Assembly: GCA_002686945.1 (NCBI GenBank)
Contig: NYYZ01000037.1
Span: 142,860 to 206,859 of the forward strand
Length of the DNA stretch: 64,000 bases
Direction of reading: 5' to 3'
Source: Planctomycetota bacterium
Lineage (GTDB): Bacteria; Planctomycetota; UBA1135; GCA-002686595
Shown here: in pieces, positions 35,041 through 44,433 of the stretch
How the letters are laid out: the number at the start of each line of letters is the position of its first letter
Position numbering within the stretch: the first letter of the stretch is position 1
Translations under genes and position numbers: made by a program
The notes under the pieces: generated by a model
What the model saw: the letters and a program-made list of their open reading frames with translations, nothing else
Databases searched by the model: none
Told to the model about the DNA's origin: nothing

Positions 35041-37218
35041 TCAGTCGTGGCGCGCATGTTCTCCATCCGAATCCCCAGCCAACCACTCCAAGATCTTGAG
35101 AGAGCCGCCCATGGCCACCGTATGAATGCGAATGTTGCGGTCCCTGTTCCAGTCCATCACTTCGCGCCGGATTCCGCTGGGCTCGGTCATCCGACCGGCG
35201 GTAGGCTCACCATCAGAGAGGATCATGATCGTGTCCACATCCGGGTCCTGGAAGGCGAGCTCAAGAGAATCAAAGAGGTTGGTTCCCCCAAGGGCACCGA
35301 GCTTGTTGATCCATTCGCCGCACTCCGCGCGAGTAGACCCTGTGGCCGCAGAGAGGCTCTCTCTCCAGGGCAACACACCACCATTGAAAGCGACCACATT
35401 GAATAGCGCGCCCTCTTCGAGGCTCTCGATGGCCTTGATCAACTCGCTCTTGGCCCGATCAATGCGTGGCTCACCTTTCTTGCCCACATAGCGGCTACGC
35501 AGCTGCTCTAGCATGGAGCCAGAAATGTCCAGAACAAAAATTACGCTCTTGGATTCGATACGAATGCCAAAGAACTCGACCCGCGAGGTTTCCTTGAGAC
35601 GACGAGTTTCTTCTTCCTCTTCGAGTCGCGCCAGTTTCGAAGAGCTGATTATCTCGATTGAATCCTTGTTGTCGTCGTACCACCCCTTCCAGGCTTTGGT
35701 GCGCAGGCGATAAGGCTCGCCAGTCAAGCGCCAGAGGGAGGCGGCACACTCGCGCAGCATGCGACCATCTTCCTGACTCATACGCTCAACGATGATGCCC
35801 ACAACGGGAGCGGTGCGCACCAATTCAAGAGCATTCAGTGTAGCCAAACGAGTTGACCAGTCCGGGTGTTCCAACGTGTCCGTAAACAGGTCGAGCAACT
35901 TGCGCCCTTCTCCTAGAACGCGAATCGAAGCATTTCGCATCAGGCGATGCTCGCCTCGGGCAAACTCCTCAAGGCGCGCACGCCAATCATCGTCCCGGCC
36001 TCGAATCTGACTAAGGGCCTTCATGGCTGCGGTCAACACAAGCTCTGTCTTGCCCTTGTCGAGAACTTTCTCCATGGCCTTGATACCGTCCTCGTACTTG
36101 GCCTCGCCGAGGATCTCCAAAGTCAAGGCGACCACACTGGGATCCTTATCGGTCAAACCCCGAGCGATCTTCTTGAGCACCTTTTCGTCCTTGGTGCCAC
36201 GAGTTGCAATCAGAGCAAAACGCTTTTCGTGGGGCTTTCCGCGACCAAGCATCTTGGCGGTCTTCTTGTCCACCTTGGGGTCGTCCATATCCGCCAACAA
36301 TTGGGCCATGGCAATGCGCAGCACTGCGGGAGTCACCGCCTGCTTGCGACCGAGGTCGATGAACAGGTCCGCCACGCGAGCGCCCTCGGAACGAAATAGG
36401 ATCGCAGCAGCTTCCGCGCGCATGTCACCTCGCAGGGCAACGGCTTCCACCAGTTCCCGGGCGAGTCTGCCCAGATCCTTGTTTCCACGCCGCTCAAGAT
36501 CGCGCAGCATGGCGGAACGCACTTCCATGGCTGGCTCAGTCTCAAAGGCGCTAAGGATATCTCGCTCCTTCAAAGTGGAGGCGATCATCTCGAAGCTCAA
36601 GGCACGAATCTGAGGCAGACGGTGAACGACCAATTGAGGAGGGTCCTCGTCTTCTTTCTTCTTTGAACGCCGGCTGCGCTTTGGTTTCTTGGCCTTTTGA
36701 TCAGCCGCCCCGCCCCGGTCTTCATAGAAAGCCAGGTACCAGGCATGGTCAGACTTGTCCGAGACACGGGTGTGTAATTCCAAGGCCCGTATACGCACCA
36801 TGTCTGCACAGGGGGACTGGACGATGCGCGCAAGGTAACCCTTCCCCAAATTGCTTGCAGCGGCAAGAGCCTCCAGAGACTCCTCGCGCAGTATGCGATC
36901 CTCGGTTAGCTGTGACACACTAAAGAGATGATCCAAAGCGGGCTTCTCCGCACCGGTCTTGCCGTCAAACCGTGGTAGTGCCCGGATGATTTCACGCCTC
37001 ATCCAGGTGCTGGCCATCAGCCCGTAGGCTTCTACCAGACCTTCCGCTGCAGCACGGTCGCCGCCTTCCACCACCTTCCAGACCAACTCCGCTTCGGCGT
37101 CATCCCGCAAGCGCTTGAGTTCATCAAGCGCCGCCGCCGCATCTTGGTCTTGAGAAAAAGCAGCCCCCATGAGGGCCAAGAAACTGAACAGTACGACAAG
37201 CCGGCTGATAGGTTCCAT
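35041..37218 (-). CDS. Secreted HEAT-repeat and VWA-domain protein
   Basis: A 725-residue protein with a signal peptide (about 1-22). Residues 30-500 form helical HEAT-type repeats, for example LLELHT- and AAILFRSEGARVADLFIDLG-like pairs, interrupted by a basic Lys-rich loop at 175-190. A short acidic coil (530-540) leads into a VWA domain (about 555-720) with a complete MIDAS: DISGSM (D564, S566, S568), T646 in GGTNLFDS and D669 in LSDGEPTAG. This suggests a periplasmic or surface metal-dependent adhesion or assembly role; partners are unknown. It is a single gene followed by the LPG-type gene 76 bp away. Confidence 0.82.
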   Translation of the reverse strand: MEPISRLVVLFSFLALMGAAFSQDQDAAAALDELKRLRDDAEAELVWKVVEGGDRAAAEGLVEAYGLMASTWMRREIIRALPRFDGKTGAEKPALDHLFSVSQLTEDRILREESLEALAAASNLGKGYLARIVQSPCADMVRIRALELHTRVSDKSDHAWYLAFYEDRGGAADQKAKKPKRSRRSKKKEDEDPPQLVVHRLPQIRALSFEMIASTLKERDILSAFETEPAMEVRSAMLRDLERRGNKDLGRLARELVEAVALRGDMRAEAAAILFRSEGARVADLFIDLGRKQAVTPAVLRIAMAQLLADMDDPKVDKKTAKMLGRGKPHEKRFALIATRGTKDEKVLKKIARGLTDKDPSVVALTLEILGEAKYEDGIKAMEKVLDKGKTELVLTAAMKALSQIRGRDDDWRARLEEFARGEHRLMRNASIRVLGEGRKLLDLFTDTLEHPDWSTRLATLNALELVRTAPVVGIIVERMSQEDGRMLRECAASLWRLTGEPYRLRTKAWKGWYDDNKDSIEIISSSKLARLEEEEETRRLKETSRVEFFGIRIESKSVIFVLDISGSMLEQLRSRYVGKKGEPRIDRAKSELIKAIESLEEGALFNVVAFNGGVLPWRESLSAATGSTRAECGEWINKLGALGGTNLFDSLELAFQDPDVDTIMILSDGEPTAGRMTEPSGIRREVMDWNRDRNIRIHTVAMGGSLKILEWLAGDSDGEHARHD

Positions 37219-37276
37219 ACCTCAACTCTAGCCTGAAAACGGGGCAAAAGGCCAAAAAAGCCAAGTCAATAGAGCC

Positions 37277-38200
37277 CTAGCGCAGCCGCGCTTTCTTATC
37301 GATCAAATCCGCCACCAACCCCAGGGTCAGCACCTGAACACTGGCCAGGAACAAGACCACCGTTTTGTCACTCAGGTTTGGCGCGGATTCGACCAGGAAA
37401 ACGTCGTAGTAGAAACTCGCCCCCAAAAGCAGGGACAGGCATGCAAAGAGCGGATAGAAGACTCTAAGCGGATTGAAGTACAACACCGTACGAATGATCA
37501 ACGAGATGAAGCGTAGCGTGTCCTGAATTGGCCTGATCTTCGAGCTGCCGCTACGATGGGCATAGTCGATGGTGACATACTCGACCTTGTGGTGATTGGT
37601 CAGGGACGCGAGGGTAATGGTGGTTGTGAAGCTGAACCCGTCGGGAAGAATACCCACGTACCTTTCCACCAGCTCTCGGCGGAAGGCACGCAAGCCAGAA
37701 TTCAAATCAGGGATGTGCACTCCAGCCAGATAGCTGGCCAACTTGCGTAGGGCCCATTTTGCTGGACGACGCACCAAAGGAATGTGCACCGACTCGCCGG
37801 TGCGCGCCCCCACGGCCATCTCGGCTCCTCGGTCTATGCAGTCAAGCAGATCACGAATGCGGTCCTCAGGATAAGTCGCATCCGCATCAGTAATCACCAC
37901 AACCCCATAGGCTGCTTCACGAAAACCAGTCTTGAGGGCAGCCCCATAACCCCGGTTGTAGCCATGTTCGATCACGCGCAGACAAGCAACCTCCCGTTCC
38001 AATTCCGACAACTTGGCGCGGGTCCCGTCAGTAGAACCATCATCGACCACCAACAATTCAAGGGGGGCACCCAGTTCGAGTACCGAGAGCCGCCGCACTA
38101 CCCCCTCGATCCCACCCTCTTCGTCATAAACGGGTACGACCAGGGTCACACCCTTGGCCGTCAGCCTTGCCTGTTCTGTACTCATCTGGTCCGCGCTCAT
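37277..38200 (-). CDS. GT2 family glycosyltransferase with two C-terminal membrane helices
   Basis: A 307-residue dolichyl-phosphate-mannose-synthase-like enzyme. The GT-A core has VVPVYDEEGGIEGVV, VDDGSTDGT and the metal-binding DADATYPED, then LNSGLRAFRRE for the acceptor site. Two hydrophobic segments near the C-terminus (about 240-265 and 275-298) anchor it in the inner membrane. It probably transfers a hexose from a nucleotide sugar to a polyprenyl phosphate, feeding GT-C transferases such as the ones elsewhere in this window. Its ATG comes two bases after the mutY stop. Confidence 0.87.
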   Translation of the reverse strand: MSADQMSTEQARLTAKGVTLVVPVYDEEGGIEGVVRRLSVLELGAPLELLVVDDGSTDGTRAKLSELEREVACLRVIEHGYNRGYGAALKTGFREAAYGVVVITDADATYPEDRIRDLLDCIDRGAEMAVGARTGESVHIPLVRRPAKWALRKLASYLAGVHIPDLNSGLRAFRRELVERYVGILPDGFSFTTTITLASLTNHHKVEYVTIDYAHRSGSSKIRPIQDTLRFISLIIRTVLYFNPLRVFYPLFACLSLLLGASFYYDVFLVESAPNLSDKTVVLFLASVQVLTLGLVADLIDKKARLR

Positions 38201-38202
38201 GG

Positions 38203-39297
38203 TCAGTTGTCCGCCGGAAGGGTAACGATCTCGCAGCCAGACTTCGAAAGGGCCTTGGCGGTCATGCCAGTCAAACCCAGCCTAGACCACTCCTCAGGTC
38301 CGGCCCAAACCCCCGGGCTTGACTGCCTGGGGCCGATTCCGCGGCGAATGGTGGCTTGTATGCGATGCCGCGTAATCGTGTGTGAAACCCGGCCCAGAGC
38401 CTTCCCTCGCGCCCGCCCCAGTCCTGCAGGCCATTCCGAAGAAAAAATTCCCGGCGGCGCGGCACTGTCCCATTCCATCTCGCGAGTGGGCAACTCATAA
38501 AGGCCCGCCATGCGTCCCCCTTCCGCGCGCCGCACCAGGAGCACCTCCTCCCCACGGCAAATCAAGAGGCACTCAACCTGGAGCCTGATGACCTCGGGCC
38601 GAGCCTTTGGCCGTGGAAAAGTGAGTGCAGTCTGAATCCCATCGCAGGCGCAGATCTTACGCACAGGGCAGGTTCCACAATCAGGGGCGCTGGGTGTACA
38701 AACGGTGGCGCCCAACTCCATCAGTGCTTGATTCCAATCCCCGGGCCGCAGCTTGGGCACCAGCGCGCGGGCCAGTTCCCAGGACCGCCGCTTCAAAGAT
38801 GCACTGGAGCTGACTTCATCCAACTGGAACAACCGCGCAAAGACCCGCTCAACATTTCCATCAACCAATGCCTCTTGCTGGTCGAAAGCAATCGAGGTGA
38901 TGGCACCAGCGGTATAGGCACCGATCCCTGGCAGATCCAACACATCCCTGTGGCCTGTTGGGAAGACCCCTGCATGCTGGTCCTCAATCAAGCGAGCAGC
39001 CCTATGAATCGCCCGGGCGCGACGGTAGTACCCTAGCCCGGCCCACTCAGCCACGACCTCTTCTTCCGCTGCTCGCGCCAGTGCGGACACATTGGGAAAG
39101 CGCGTCAAGAATCGTAGCCAACGGTCCTGCACCACCTCCACCCGGGTCTGCTGCAGCATGACCTCGCTGATCCAAATACCGTAGGGATCTCGGGTGCGGC
39201 GCCAAGGCAGGTCCCGAGCATGCTGGTCATACCAGTGAATCAAGGTCGACCCAAGGCGCGGGTCGGTTTGGATCGAGATACCGCTCACCCTGACCAT
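38203..39297 (-). CDS. mutY: Adenine DNA glycosylase MutY
   Basis: Removes adenine mispaired with 8-oxoguanine. From the ATG at 39297 (364 residues) it has PWR, the catalytic E45 in SEVMLQQT, the helix-hairpin-helix LPGIGAYTAG (122-131), D146 in VDGNVERV, and the [4Fe-4S] cluster cysteines C200, C207, C210 and C216 (Cx6Cx2Cx5C). The C-terminal part (about 232-355) is a NUDIX-like 8-oxoG recognition domain. The frame extends to a TTG at 39318, less likely as start. It is transcribed with the glycosyltransferase downstream, without an obvious functional link. Confidence 0.95.
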   Translation of the reverse strand: MVRVSGISIQTDPRLGSTLIHWYDQHARDLPWRRTRDPYGIWISEVMLQQTRVEVVQDRWLRFLTRFPNVSALARAAEEEVVAEWAGLGYYRRARAIHRAARLIEDQHAGVFPTGHRDVLDLPGIGAYTAGAITSIAFDQQEALVDGNVERVFARLFQLDEVSSSASLKRRSWELARALVPKLRPGDWNQALMELGATVCTPSAPDCGTCPVRKICACDGIQTALTFPRPKARPEVIRLQVECLLICRGEEVLLVRRAEGGRMAGLYELPTREMEWDSAAPPGIFSSEWPAGLGRARGKALGRVSHTITRHRIQATIRRGIGPRQSSPGVWAGPEEWSRLGLTGMTAKALSKSGCEIVTLPADN

Positions 39298-39360
39298 CCT
39301 AGCCCTGGAGCGCGCCAATGACCTCGGCCCGTACCATCAATCTACACCTCGAGGTCGCTA

Positions 39361-41613
39361 TTGGCCTGCCAACCCCCTACCCTCGACGATGTGCTGTTCC
39401 TGCTTGGATTCCTGTCCGCTTGGCTGCTCTGGGGCCTTGGCTGGTCCGAAGGAAGCCACCTATTCGAATTACCGGCGGACAACCCCCTGCGCACCCACAC
39501 TCTGGTTGCGGCGGCCCTGGCAGTCATCGGACTCGCCATGGCAGTGGTCCCCAGAATGTTCGCGGGACCACGCGGAGCGCTGCCTTGGATGTGTGGTTTG
39601 ACCCTGGGCATCGCAGCCTGCGGCCTGTTGCAACCTATCAGCGCGGACAGCGCATCTGGACCTGGAGCTTGGATCTTGCTTGCGATCCTGCCCCTCTTGA
39701 TTTTCAAGGGGCGGAACCAGGACCCTGACGCAAGAGAACGATCGGACCCTCTGCCGACCCTTGGAGAGTCTCTGCCTGTTGCCCTGGGGGGGATTGGCCT
39801 TGGCCTCGCCCTGACCGCGATCGCCACGCCGATCACACGCATGTTGCCGCCCGATGGAGCAGACCAGGCGATAATGGTGGTCACGTTTCTTGGACTCACG
39901 ACCTTATCCCTATGGTTGCTGGGGTCTTGGCTCGGCAAACAAGAAGAAGAAAGGGAAGCATCGCGCCTGCTGATCTGTCTATGCCTGGGAGGTTTGGTCT
40001 GCGCGTTGAGCCTGCGTTCCACCGCCAGCCTCACACGGCCTTCGGGCCTGCGCGAAGTCGTGGGCTTGGTGGGACTGGATGTAGCGGACGCAGGAACATG
40101 GGCTTTTGACCTATTGATCACCGTCGTGGCCCTGGGACCTCTGGCCCTGCTCTCGGGTTCCTTGCTGCATCTCGCACATCAAGGTCGCATGTTCCTGGCG
40201 CTGTTGGCGGGAACCGGAGTAGGCATTGCTATCGAACCATTGATCTCTGAGGCCTTTACCAGCCCGGATGCTGCCTTTGCTTCCAGTTGGCCAACCATCG
40301 CAGTGGCAGGCGGCATTTGCATGGCCCTTGTAGGAGCCATCTGGAGACCCCAGAACCTGACCATTCTGGCCGCAATCAGCGGAGGCCTCGCCCTCTGGTG
40401 GTTTGCCCCAGGACCCGCGCCAGTACTCAAAGCTTGGGTGCGTTTCGCCACACAACCCGAGTGGGTGGTGGAACACAGCGTGGGTGAGATCGCCTTGACC
40501 CCGGGCCATGAAGGCAACCCACGAGTGACCCTGGACCAGCGTGCACTGACCGGTGCCAGTGTTCGCGCAGGCATCGATGCCAAAATCCTGGCCCGCAGCG
40601 CAAAGGACCTTTCCTTCGCTGCCGAAATTCCAAGTGCTTTGCTGGTGGGGCAACTTGATCTGCCCAGGTCTCTGGGCTTGATTGACCTGGGCTTTGATCA
40701 CGCCGACAGAACGGCTTTTTTTCACGCAGCCATGCCGCGCCTGGAAAAGGAACTTTTTGAACAGGCCCCTGCCGGCCGGATTTCTGGAGAGATCTTGACG
40801 CCCGGTAGCGCCTGGAAACGCATGCAGGACGGCGCCTATGACCTGGTCCTCGTGCCCGCAATTCCCGAACGCACGCCCACCCTCCCACTTCTGACCGACC
40901 TGCCTCCAAGGACCCGCGTGATGGCATGGCTCGACGGAGGCGCGGCAGTGGCGCGCATGCGCTTGCCCAAGCGCATCTTGCTGGTGGCGGATGGAGTATT
41001 TGACCTCTGTGTTGGCGTACAACTTGCAGGTGCAGACCGGGACGAAGATTGGTTCACCCCAGGACCCGCAGCGCAGGAGCCGATCGCATTGCAGCGTTTG
41101 AGCAAGCGCCCTGCAGCCTGGCCGAATCTCTATCGGGCACTGCTGCTGGAACGCTGCGCTGCTGGAGAAGAGGCAATCGATGACGCCCAGCCCCGCGCTG
41201 ATTTCCTGCGCGCCCTGGCTACCATGCTACGAGCCCAGAAACCCTCCAACCCTTTCGAATCCCGGGCCGAGGCCTTTGAAATCAACAACAACCATATGGC
41301 CGAATTGGCGGCAACGGTGCATGCGGGAGCAAGCGGCCGATTCGTTGAAGAGACAGTCTTCGGTATTGCCCGGGTGCTGGTAGAAAAACGCAGAGTCGAG
41401 GCGATTCAAGACTACCTGGGACCTATCAGCACAGCATGGGGCAGGCCCTTGGAATTGGAACTCGCCCTGGCTGCGGCAGACATTGAATCCCTGGATGCTC
41501 AATCAGCCCTGAAACATCTACAGGGATTCGTGACATCTGACCCACGCCTGGAGTCACTGCAGGAGGCTGCTGAGGCGCTCCTGGGGGCACAGGAAGGCCC
41601 TGACGGGGACTGA
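39361..41613 (+). CDS. Large multi-pass membrane protein with soluble C-terminal domain, function unknown
   Basis: A 750-residue protein. It has about ten hydrophobic segments across residues 10-350 and a soluble C-terminal half. The C-terminal part contains SLGLIDLGFDHADRTAFFHA, which is loosely like the SAM-binding region of spermidine-synthase-type proteins, but the acidic ligands expected for that fold are not clear, so I do not assign it. The start is a TTG at 39361 with GAGGT five bases before it; no ATG occurs earlier in the open frame, which begins just after a stop at 39319. It is divergent from mutY, 63 bp away. Confidence 0.6.
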   Translation: MACQPPTLDDVLFLLGFLSAWLLWGLGWSEGSHLFELPADNPLRTHTLVAAALAVIGLAMAVVPRMFAGPRGALPWMCGLTLGIAACGLLQPISADSASGPGAWILLAILPLLIFKGRNQDPDARERSDPLPTLGESLPVALGGIGLGLALTAIATPITRMLPPDGADQAIMVVTFLGLTTLSLWLLGSWLGKQEEEREASRLLICLCLGGLVCALSLRSTASLTRPSGLREVVGLVGLDVADAGTWAFDLLITVVALGPLALLSGSLLHLAHQGRMFLALLAGTGVGIAIEPLISEAFTSPDAAFASSWPTIAVAGGICMALVGAIWRPQNLTILAAISGGLALWWFAPGPAPVLKAWVRFATQPEWVVEHSVGEIALTPGHEGNPRVTLDQRALTGASVRAGIDAKILARSAKDLSFAAEIPSALLVGQLDLPRSLGLIDLGFDHADRTAFFHAAMPRLEKELFEQAPAGRISGEILTPGSAWKRMQDGAYDLVLVPAIPERTPTLPLLTDLPPRTRVMAWLDGGAAVARMRLPKRILLVADGVFDLCVGVQLAGADRDEDWFTPGPAAQEPIALQRLSKRPAAWPNLYRALLLERCAAGEEAIDDAQPRADFLRALATMLRAQKPSNPFESRAEAFEINNNHMAELAATVHAGASGRFVEETVFGIARVLVEKRRVEAIQDYLGPISTAWGRPLELELALAAADIESLDAQSALKHLQGFVTSDPRLESLQEAAEALLGAQEGPDGD

Positions 41614-41723
41614 GACAAGTACCCACTTGACCCTCCCGCATGCGCGTCAGAGGGGTATGCTAGAAGGTAAGCCCCTGTGGCTGCTCCCGCCGCATCCGCG
41701 ATCAAGATCACAATGGTGAACCG

Positions 41724-42320
41724 ATGAAGCCTGCATACAAGATTCTTCCCTACGCAGCCTTGCTCCTACTGGCGCTTACACCACTCCTCACGGCCCAGAT
41801 TCTACGTCTCACCCTAGAACAGATGGTCGAGCGAACCGACGGTGCTGTACATGGCACTATCACGGCCAGTCATGTAACCCACCTGCCAGAAACCAAAGAC
41901 GGCGTGGACATGTTCTTCACCACATTGACCATTGAGGGTGAAAACCTGATCTCGGGCCAATCGCAAACGATCGCGGTCAGCTTCCCAGGAGGCTTTGTTG
42001 ATGAACACACAGGCGTCTGGAACTCGGAAGCACCCAGCACCGACGATCAGCGCATTGGCAACCGGGTCGTGGCCTTCTGGAAGGTTTGCGACGATCTCGG
42101 GGGCGGCTTCAGCGGCAACGCGCTTTATACCTCTCATGGGGGTCTGTTTCGCACTTTTGAGGACAAGCGCGGCCGCGCCATCGTGCTTGGACGCGGCAAA
42201 GGCTACGCAGTCGAACTCAACCAGCGCCTGCCGGTTCTGCGCAAGAGCATCAAAGGACTCGATCGAGCCAAACAAGAACGCAAGACCGAAAAACGCAAGA
42301 ACAACAACCGCAACTTCTGA
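41724..42320 (+). CDS. Secreted protein of a matrixin-associated family
   Basis: A 198-residue protein with a signal peptide (about 1-24, ending LLTAQ). The mature part contains LEQMVERTDGAVHGTI, VSFPGGFVDEHTGVWNSEAPS and ALYTSHGGLFRTFED then RGRAIVLGRGKGYAVELN, a compact beta-rich domain, and ends with a basic, Asn-rich tail. It lies 12 bp before a metalloprotease gene in the same direction. I do not know a biochemical function; it could be a chaperone or substrate-like partner of the protease, and the pairing is the only clue. Confidence 0.7.
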   Translation: MKPAYKILPYAALLLLALTPLLTAQILRLTLEQMVERTDGAVHGTITASHVTHLPETKDGVDMFFTTLTIEGENLISGQSQTIAVSFPGGFVDEHTGVWNSEAPSTDDQRIGNRVVAFWKVCDDLGGGFSGNALYTSHGGLFRTFEDKRGRAIVLGRGKGYAVELNQRLPVLRKSIKGLDRAKQERKTEKRKNNNRNF

Positions 42321-42332
42321 TTCTCCACCGAG

Positions 42333-43670
42333 ATGCGAGTACGCTCAATCCCCCCCTTGGTTCTGATTGGCTCTGTCCTGACACTGGCCCTTGTGCCGGG
42401 CGGCGGCAGCTACACACTCCTGGGGCACAACCTAGATTTCGGAGCTCGCGACTTTCGCGTATTCAATGACTTCGAAGACGTCTCCGCCAACGACAACACA
42501 ACTCCCCACGCAAACTTCCCAGGAGCCCTGGGGGCAACCCTGGCGATTTGGAAGGCAGGAGTCGAATGGGGCAGCACGCTGCACGGTGATGGGTCCGGCG
42601 ACCCAGCCCAGTTCGATGGTATAGGGAGCGGTGGGGCGAACTTTGATTTCAGCTACCAGGGTCTGGCCACGAGCCCCGGGCCAATCTGGGGCAACACCCA
42701 CTCTGTGCTGCACGCCAGCGACACCGGACTTCTAGCTTTTACCGAGTTCGCCAACGGAGGCTGGCGCATTCGCTACTACGAGAATTGGAATTGGGATGAC
42801 GGTCCCGGATCGATTGGCCCGAACACCTACGACCTGCAGTCCGCCGCAACCCATGAGATGGGGCACGCACTGGGTCTAGGCCACTCGACCCAGATCTTCA
42901 GCACGATGTTCTCATCCATGACTGCAGCCACCACAAGTTGGCGGTCTTTGACCCTCGATGACCGCCAGGGCGTGCAAGCGATCTACGGACCTGCAAGTGC
43001 AAACAAGCCGGTCATCACGAGCGCGTCCTTCGATGGCTTGCGTGTGCATTTGATCGGTTCAGGCTTCAGCGGCACAGGGAACGAAGTCTGGTTCACCAGC
43101 AAGGGACCCAGTTCTTGGGGCTCTTTCCCCAAAGTCACCGGAGTCAACTCAGACGGCACTAGCATCACTGTCGTGCCACCCCCTGACGCGGGTAGCGGTG
43201 ATGTACTGGTGCGCAACACCCTGTCAGGCTTTGAGGCCCTGTCGAACGCCTGGCCCATTACCCTGGCCTGCTCAGCGGTCAACAACTACTGCCCCACCAC
43301 CGCCAATAGTTCCGGCGATGGTGCAGTGCTTGGAGTCAACGGCTCCCAAAGCGTACAAGCCAACGATCTTGTGCTAACCGCCAGAGGCGTTGCAGCAAGC
43401 CAATTCAGTATCTTCTTCTACGGTCAGAACCAGACCAGCGCACAGGTTGCTGGCGGGACGCTCTGCGTGGGTGGGCCCTTCTACCGACTTGGTGTGAGCC
43501 AGGCAAGCGCTGCAGGGGACGTGCTCTATGCCCTCGACCTGAGTACCCCACCAGATCCGGCAGGTCAGATTCAGGCAGGCCAGACCTGGAACTTCCAGCT
43601 TTGGTACCGGGATCCGGCGGGCGCGGGAAGCGACTTCTCCGATGCCCTGTCGATTCCCTTCTGTCCCTAG
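42333..43670 (+). CDS. Secreted matrixin-type metalloprotease with TIG-like and C-terminal surface domain
   Basis: A 445-residue protein with a signal peptide (about 1-22). The zinc site HEMGHALGLGH is at 174-184 (H174, E175, H178, H184), and the Met-turn is near M192-M196, as in matrixins. A TIG/IPT-like beta domain follows (about 224-310). The C-terminal 130 residues, starting with a YC pair and containing LCVGGPFYRLGV, TWNFQLWYRD and the final FCP, form the domain also seen at the end of the secreted gene at 61879. The upstream 198-residue gene is likely co-transcribed. Confidence 0.85.
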   Translation: MRVRSIPPLVLIGSVLTLALVPGGGSYTLLGHNLDFGARDFRVFNDFEDVSANDNTTPHANFPGALGATLAIWKAGVEWGSTLHGDGSGDPAQFDGIGSGGANFDFSYQGLATSPGPIWGNTHSVLHASDTGLLAFTEFANGGWRIRYYENWNWDDGPGSIGPNTYDLQSAATHEMGHALGLGHSTQIFSTMFSSMTAATTSWRSLTLDDRQGVQAIYGPASANKPVITSASFDGLRVHLIGSGFSGTGNEVWFTSKGPSSWGSFPKVTGVNSDGTSITVVPPPDAGSGDVLVRNTLSGFEALSNAWPITLACSAVNNYCPTTANSSGDGAVLGVNGSQSVQANDLVLTARGVAASQFSIFFYGQNQTSAQVAGGTLCVGGPFYRLGVSQASAAGDVLYALDLSTPPDPAGQIQAGQTWNFQLWYRDPAGAGSDFSDALSIPFCP

Positions 43671-43683
43671 GCGTCCAATCGAC

Positions 43684-44430
43684 TCAGTTCTTGGCGTTTA
43701 AGTTGGCTTTGGCTTTGGCTTTGGCCTTGCGCCGCTGAGCCATGCGCAAGTTCAGGACCTCTACAAGAAGGGAGAAGCCCATGGCGAAGTAGATGTACCC
43801 CCGAGGCACATGGAAGCGAAGACCGTCCGCTACCAAAGTCACGCCAACCAGCATCAGGAACGACAAGGCAAGCATCTTGACAGTGGGATGCTTCTCGATG
43901 AAGCCACCGACCCTGCTCGCAGCCAACATCATCACGCCCACCGCAATCACCACGGCGATAATCATCACGGCGATCTGATCCACCATGCCGACCGCAGTGA
44001 TGACCGAATCCAAGGAGAACACAACGTCAAGCACGAAGATCTGGATCAAGACGCTGCGCATGGTCTTGGGCGCCGCAGAGGTATCATCCTCAACAACCCC
44101 TTCCATCGTGTGATGAATCTCCTTGGTGCCTTTGGTCAGCAAGAACAGTCCGCCACCCAGCATGATCAGATCGCGGCCGGAAAAGTCATGGCCCATGAGT
44201 TCGAATAGATGCTGATTGAGACCCATGACCCACGAAACCGCCAGCAGCAGCAGGATGCGTCCGCCCATGGCCATTGCTAGTCCGATGATGCGCGCACGGT
44301 GCTGATCTTCAACAGGAAGCCGCGCCGCCAGCACCGAGATAAAGACGATATTGTCGATCCCAAGTACGATTTCAAGAGCGGTCAGGCTCGCCAGGGCAAT
44401 CCACGCTTCCGGTTGTGTGATCCAGTCCAT
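43684..44430 (-). CDS. TerC family membrane protein
   Basis: A 248-residue protein with about seven hydrophobic segments. It contains the family's paired acidic signatures: LEIVLGIDNIVF near the N-terminus and LDVVFSLDSVITAVGM in the middle, which fit a metal- or ion-linked transporter. Members are linked to tellurite resistance and to Mn(II) export in other bacteria; substrate here is inferred. The last 15 residues are a run of KA repeats encoded by a hexanucleotide repeat. It lies three bases after an SGNH-like gene on the same strand. Confidence 0.85.
   Translation of the reverse strand: MDWITQPEAWIALASLTALEIVLGIDNIVFISVLAARLPVEDQHRARIIGLAMAMGGRILLLLAVSWVMGLNQHLFELMGHDFSGRDLIMLGGGLFLLTKGTKEIHHTMEGVVEDDTSAAPKTMRSVLIQIFVLDVVFSLDSVITAVGMVDQIAVMIIAVVIAVGVMMLAASRVGGFIEKHPTVKMLALSFLMLVGVTLVADGLRFHVPRGYIYFAMGFSLLVEVLNLRMAQRRKAKAKAKANLNAKN
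43703..43726. repeat. Hexanucleotide repeat in terC
   Basis: Four near-perfect copies of TTGGCT on the plus strand, encoding (KA)n at the TerC C-terminus. Copy-number change would alter the tail length in frame. Confidence 0.75.
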
Positions 44431-44433
44431 GAG

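Noticed and set aside
40111..41022. 303-codon minus-strand frame
   Set aside because: Fully antisense to the membrane gene at 39361-41613, rich in Gln/His/Gly as expected for a shadow frame, no family signature.
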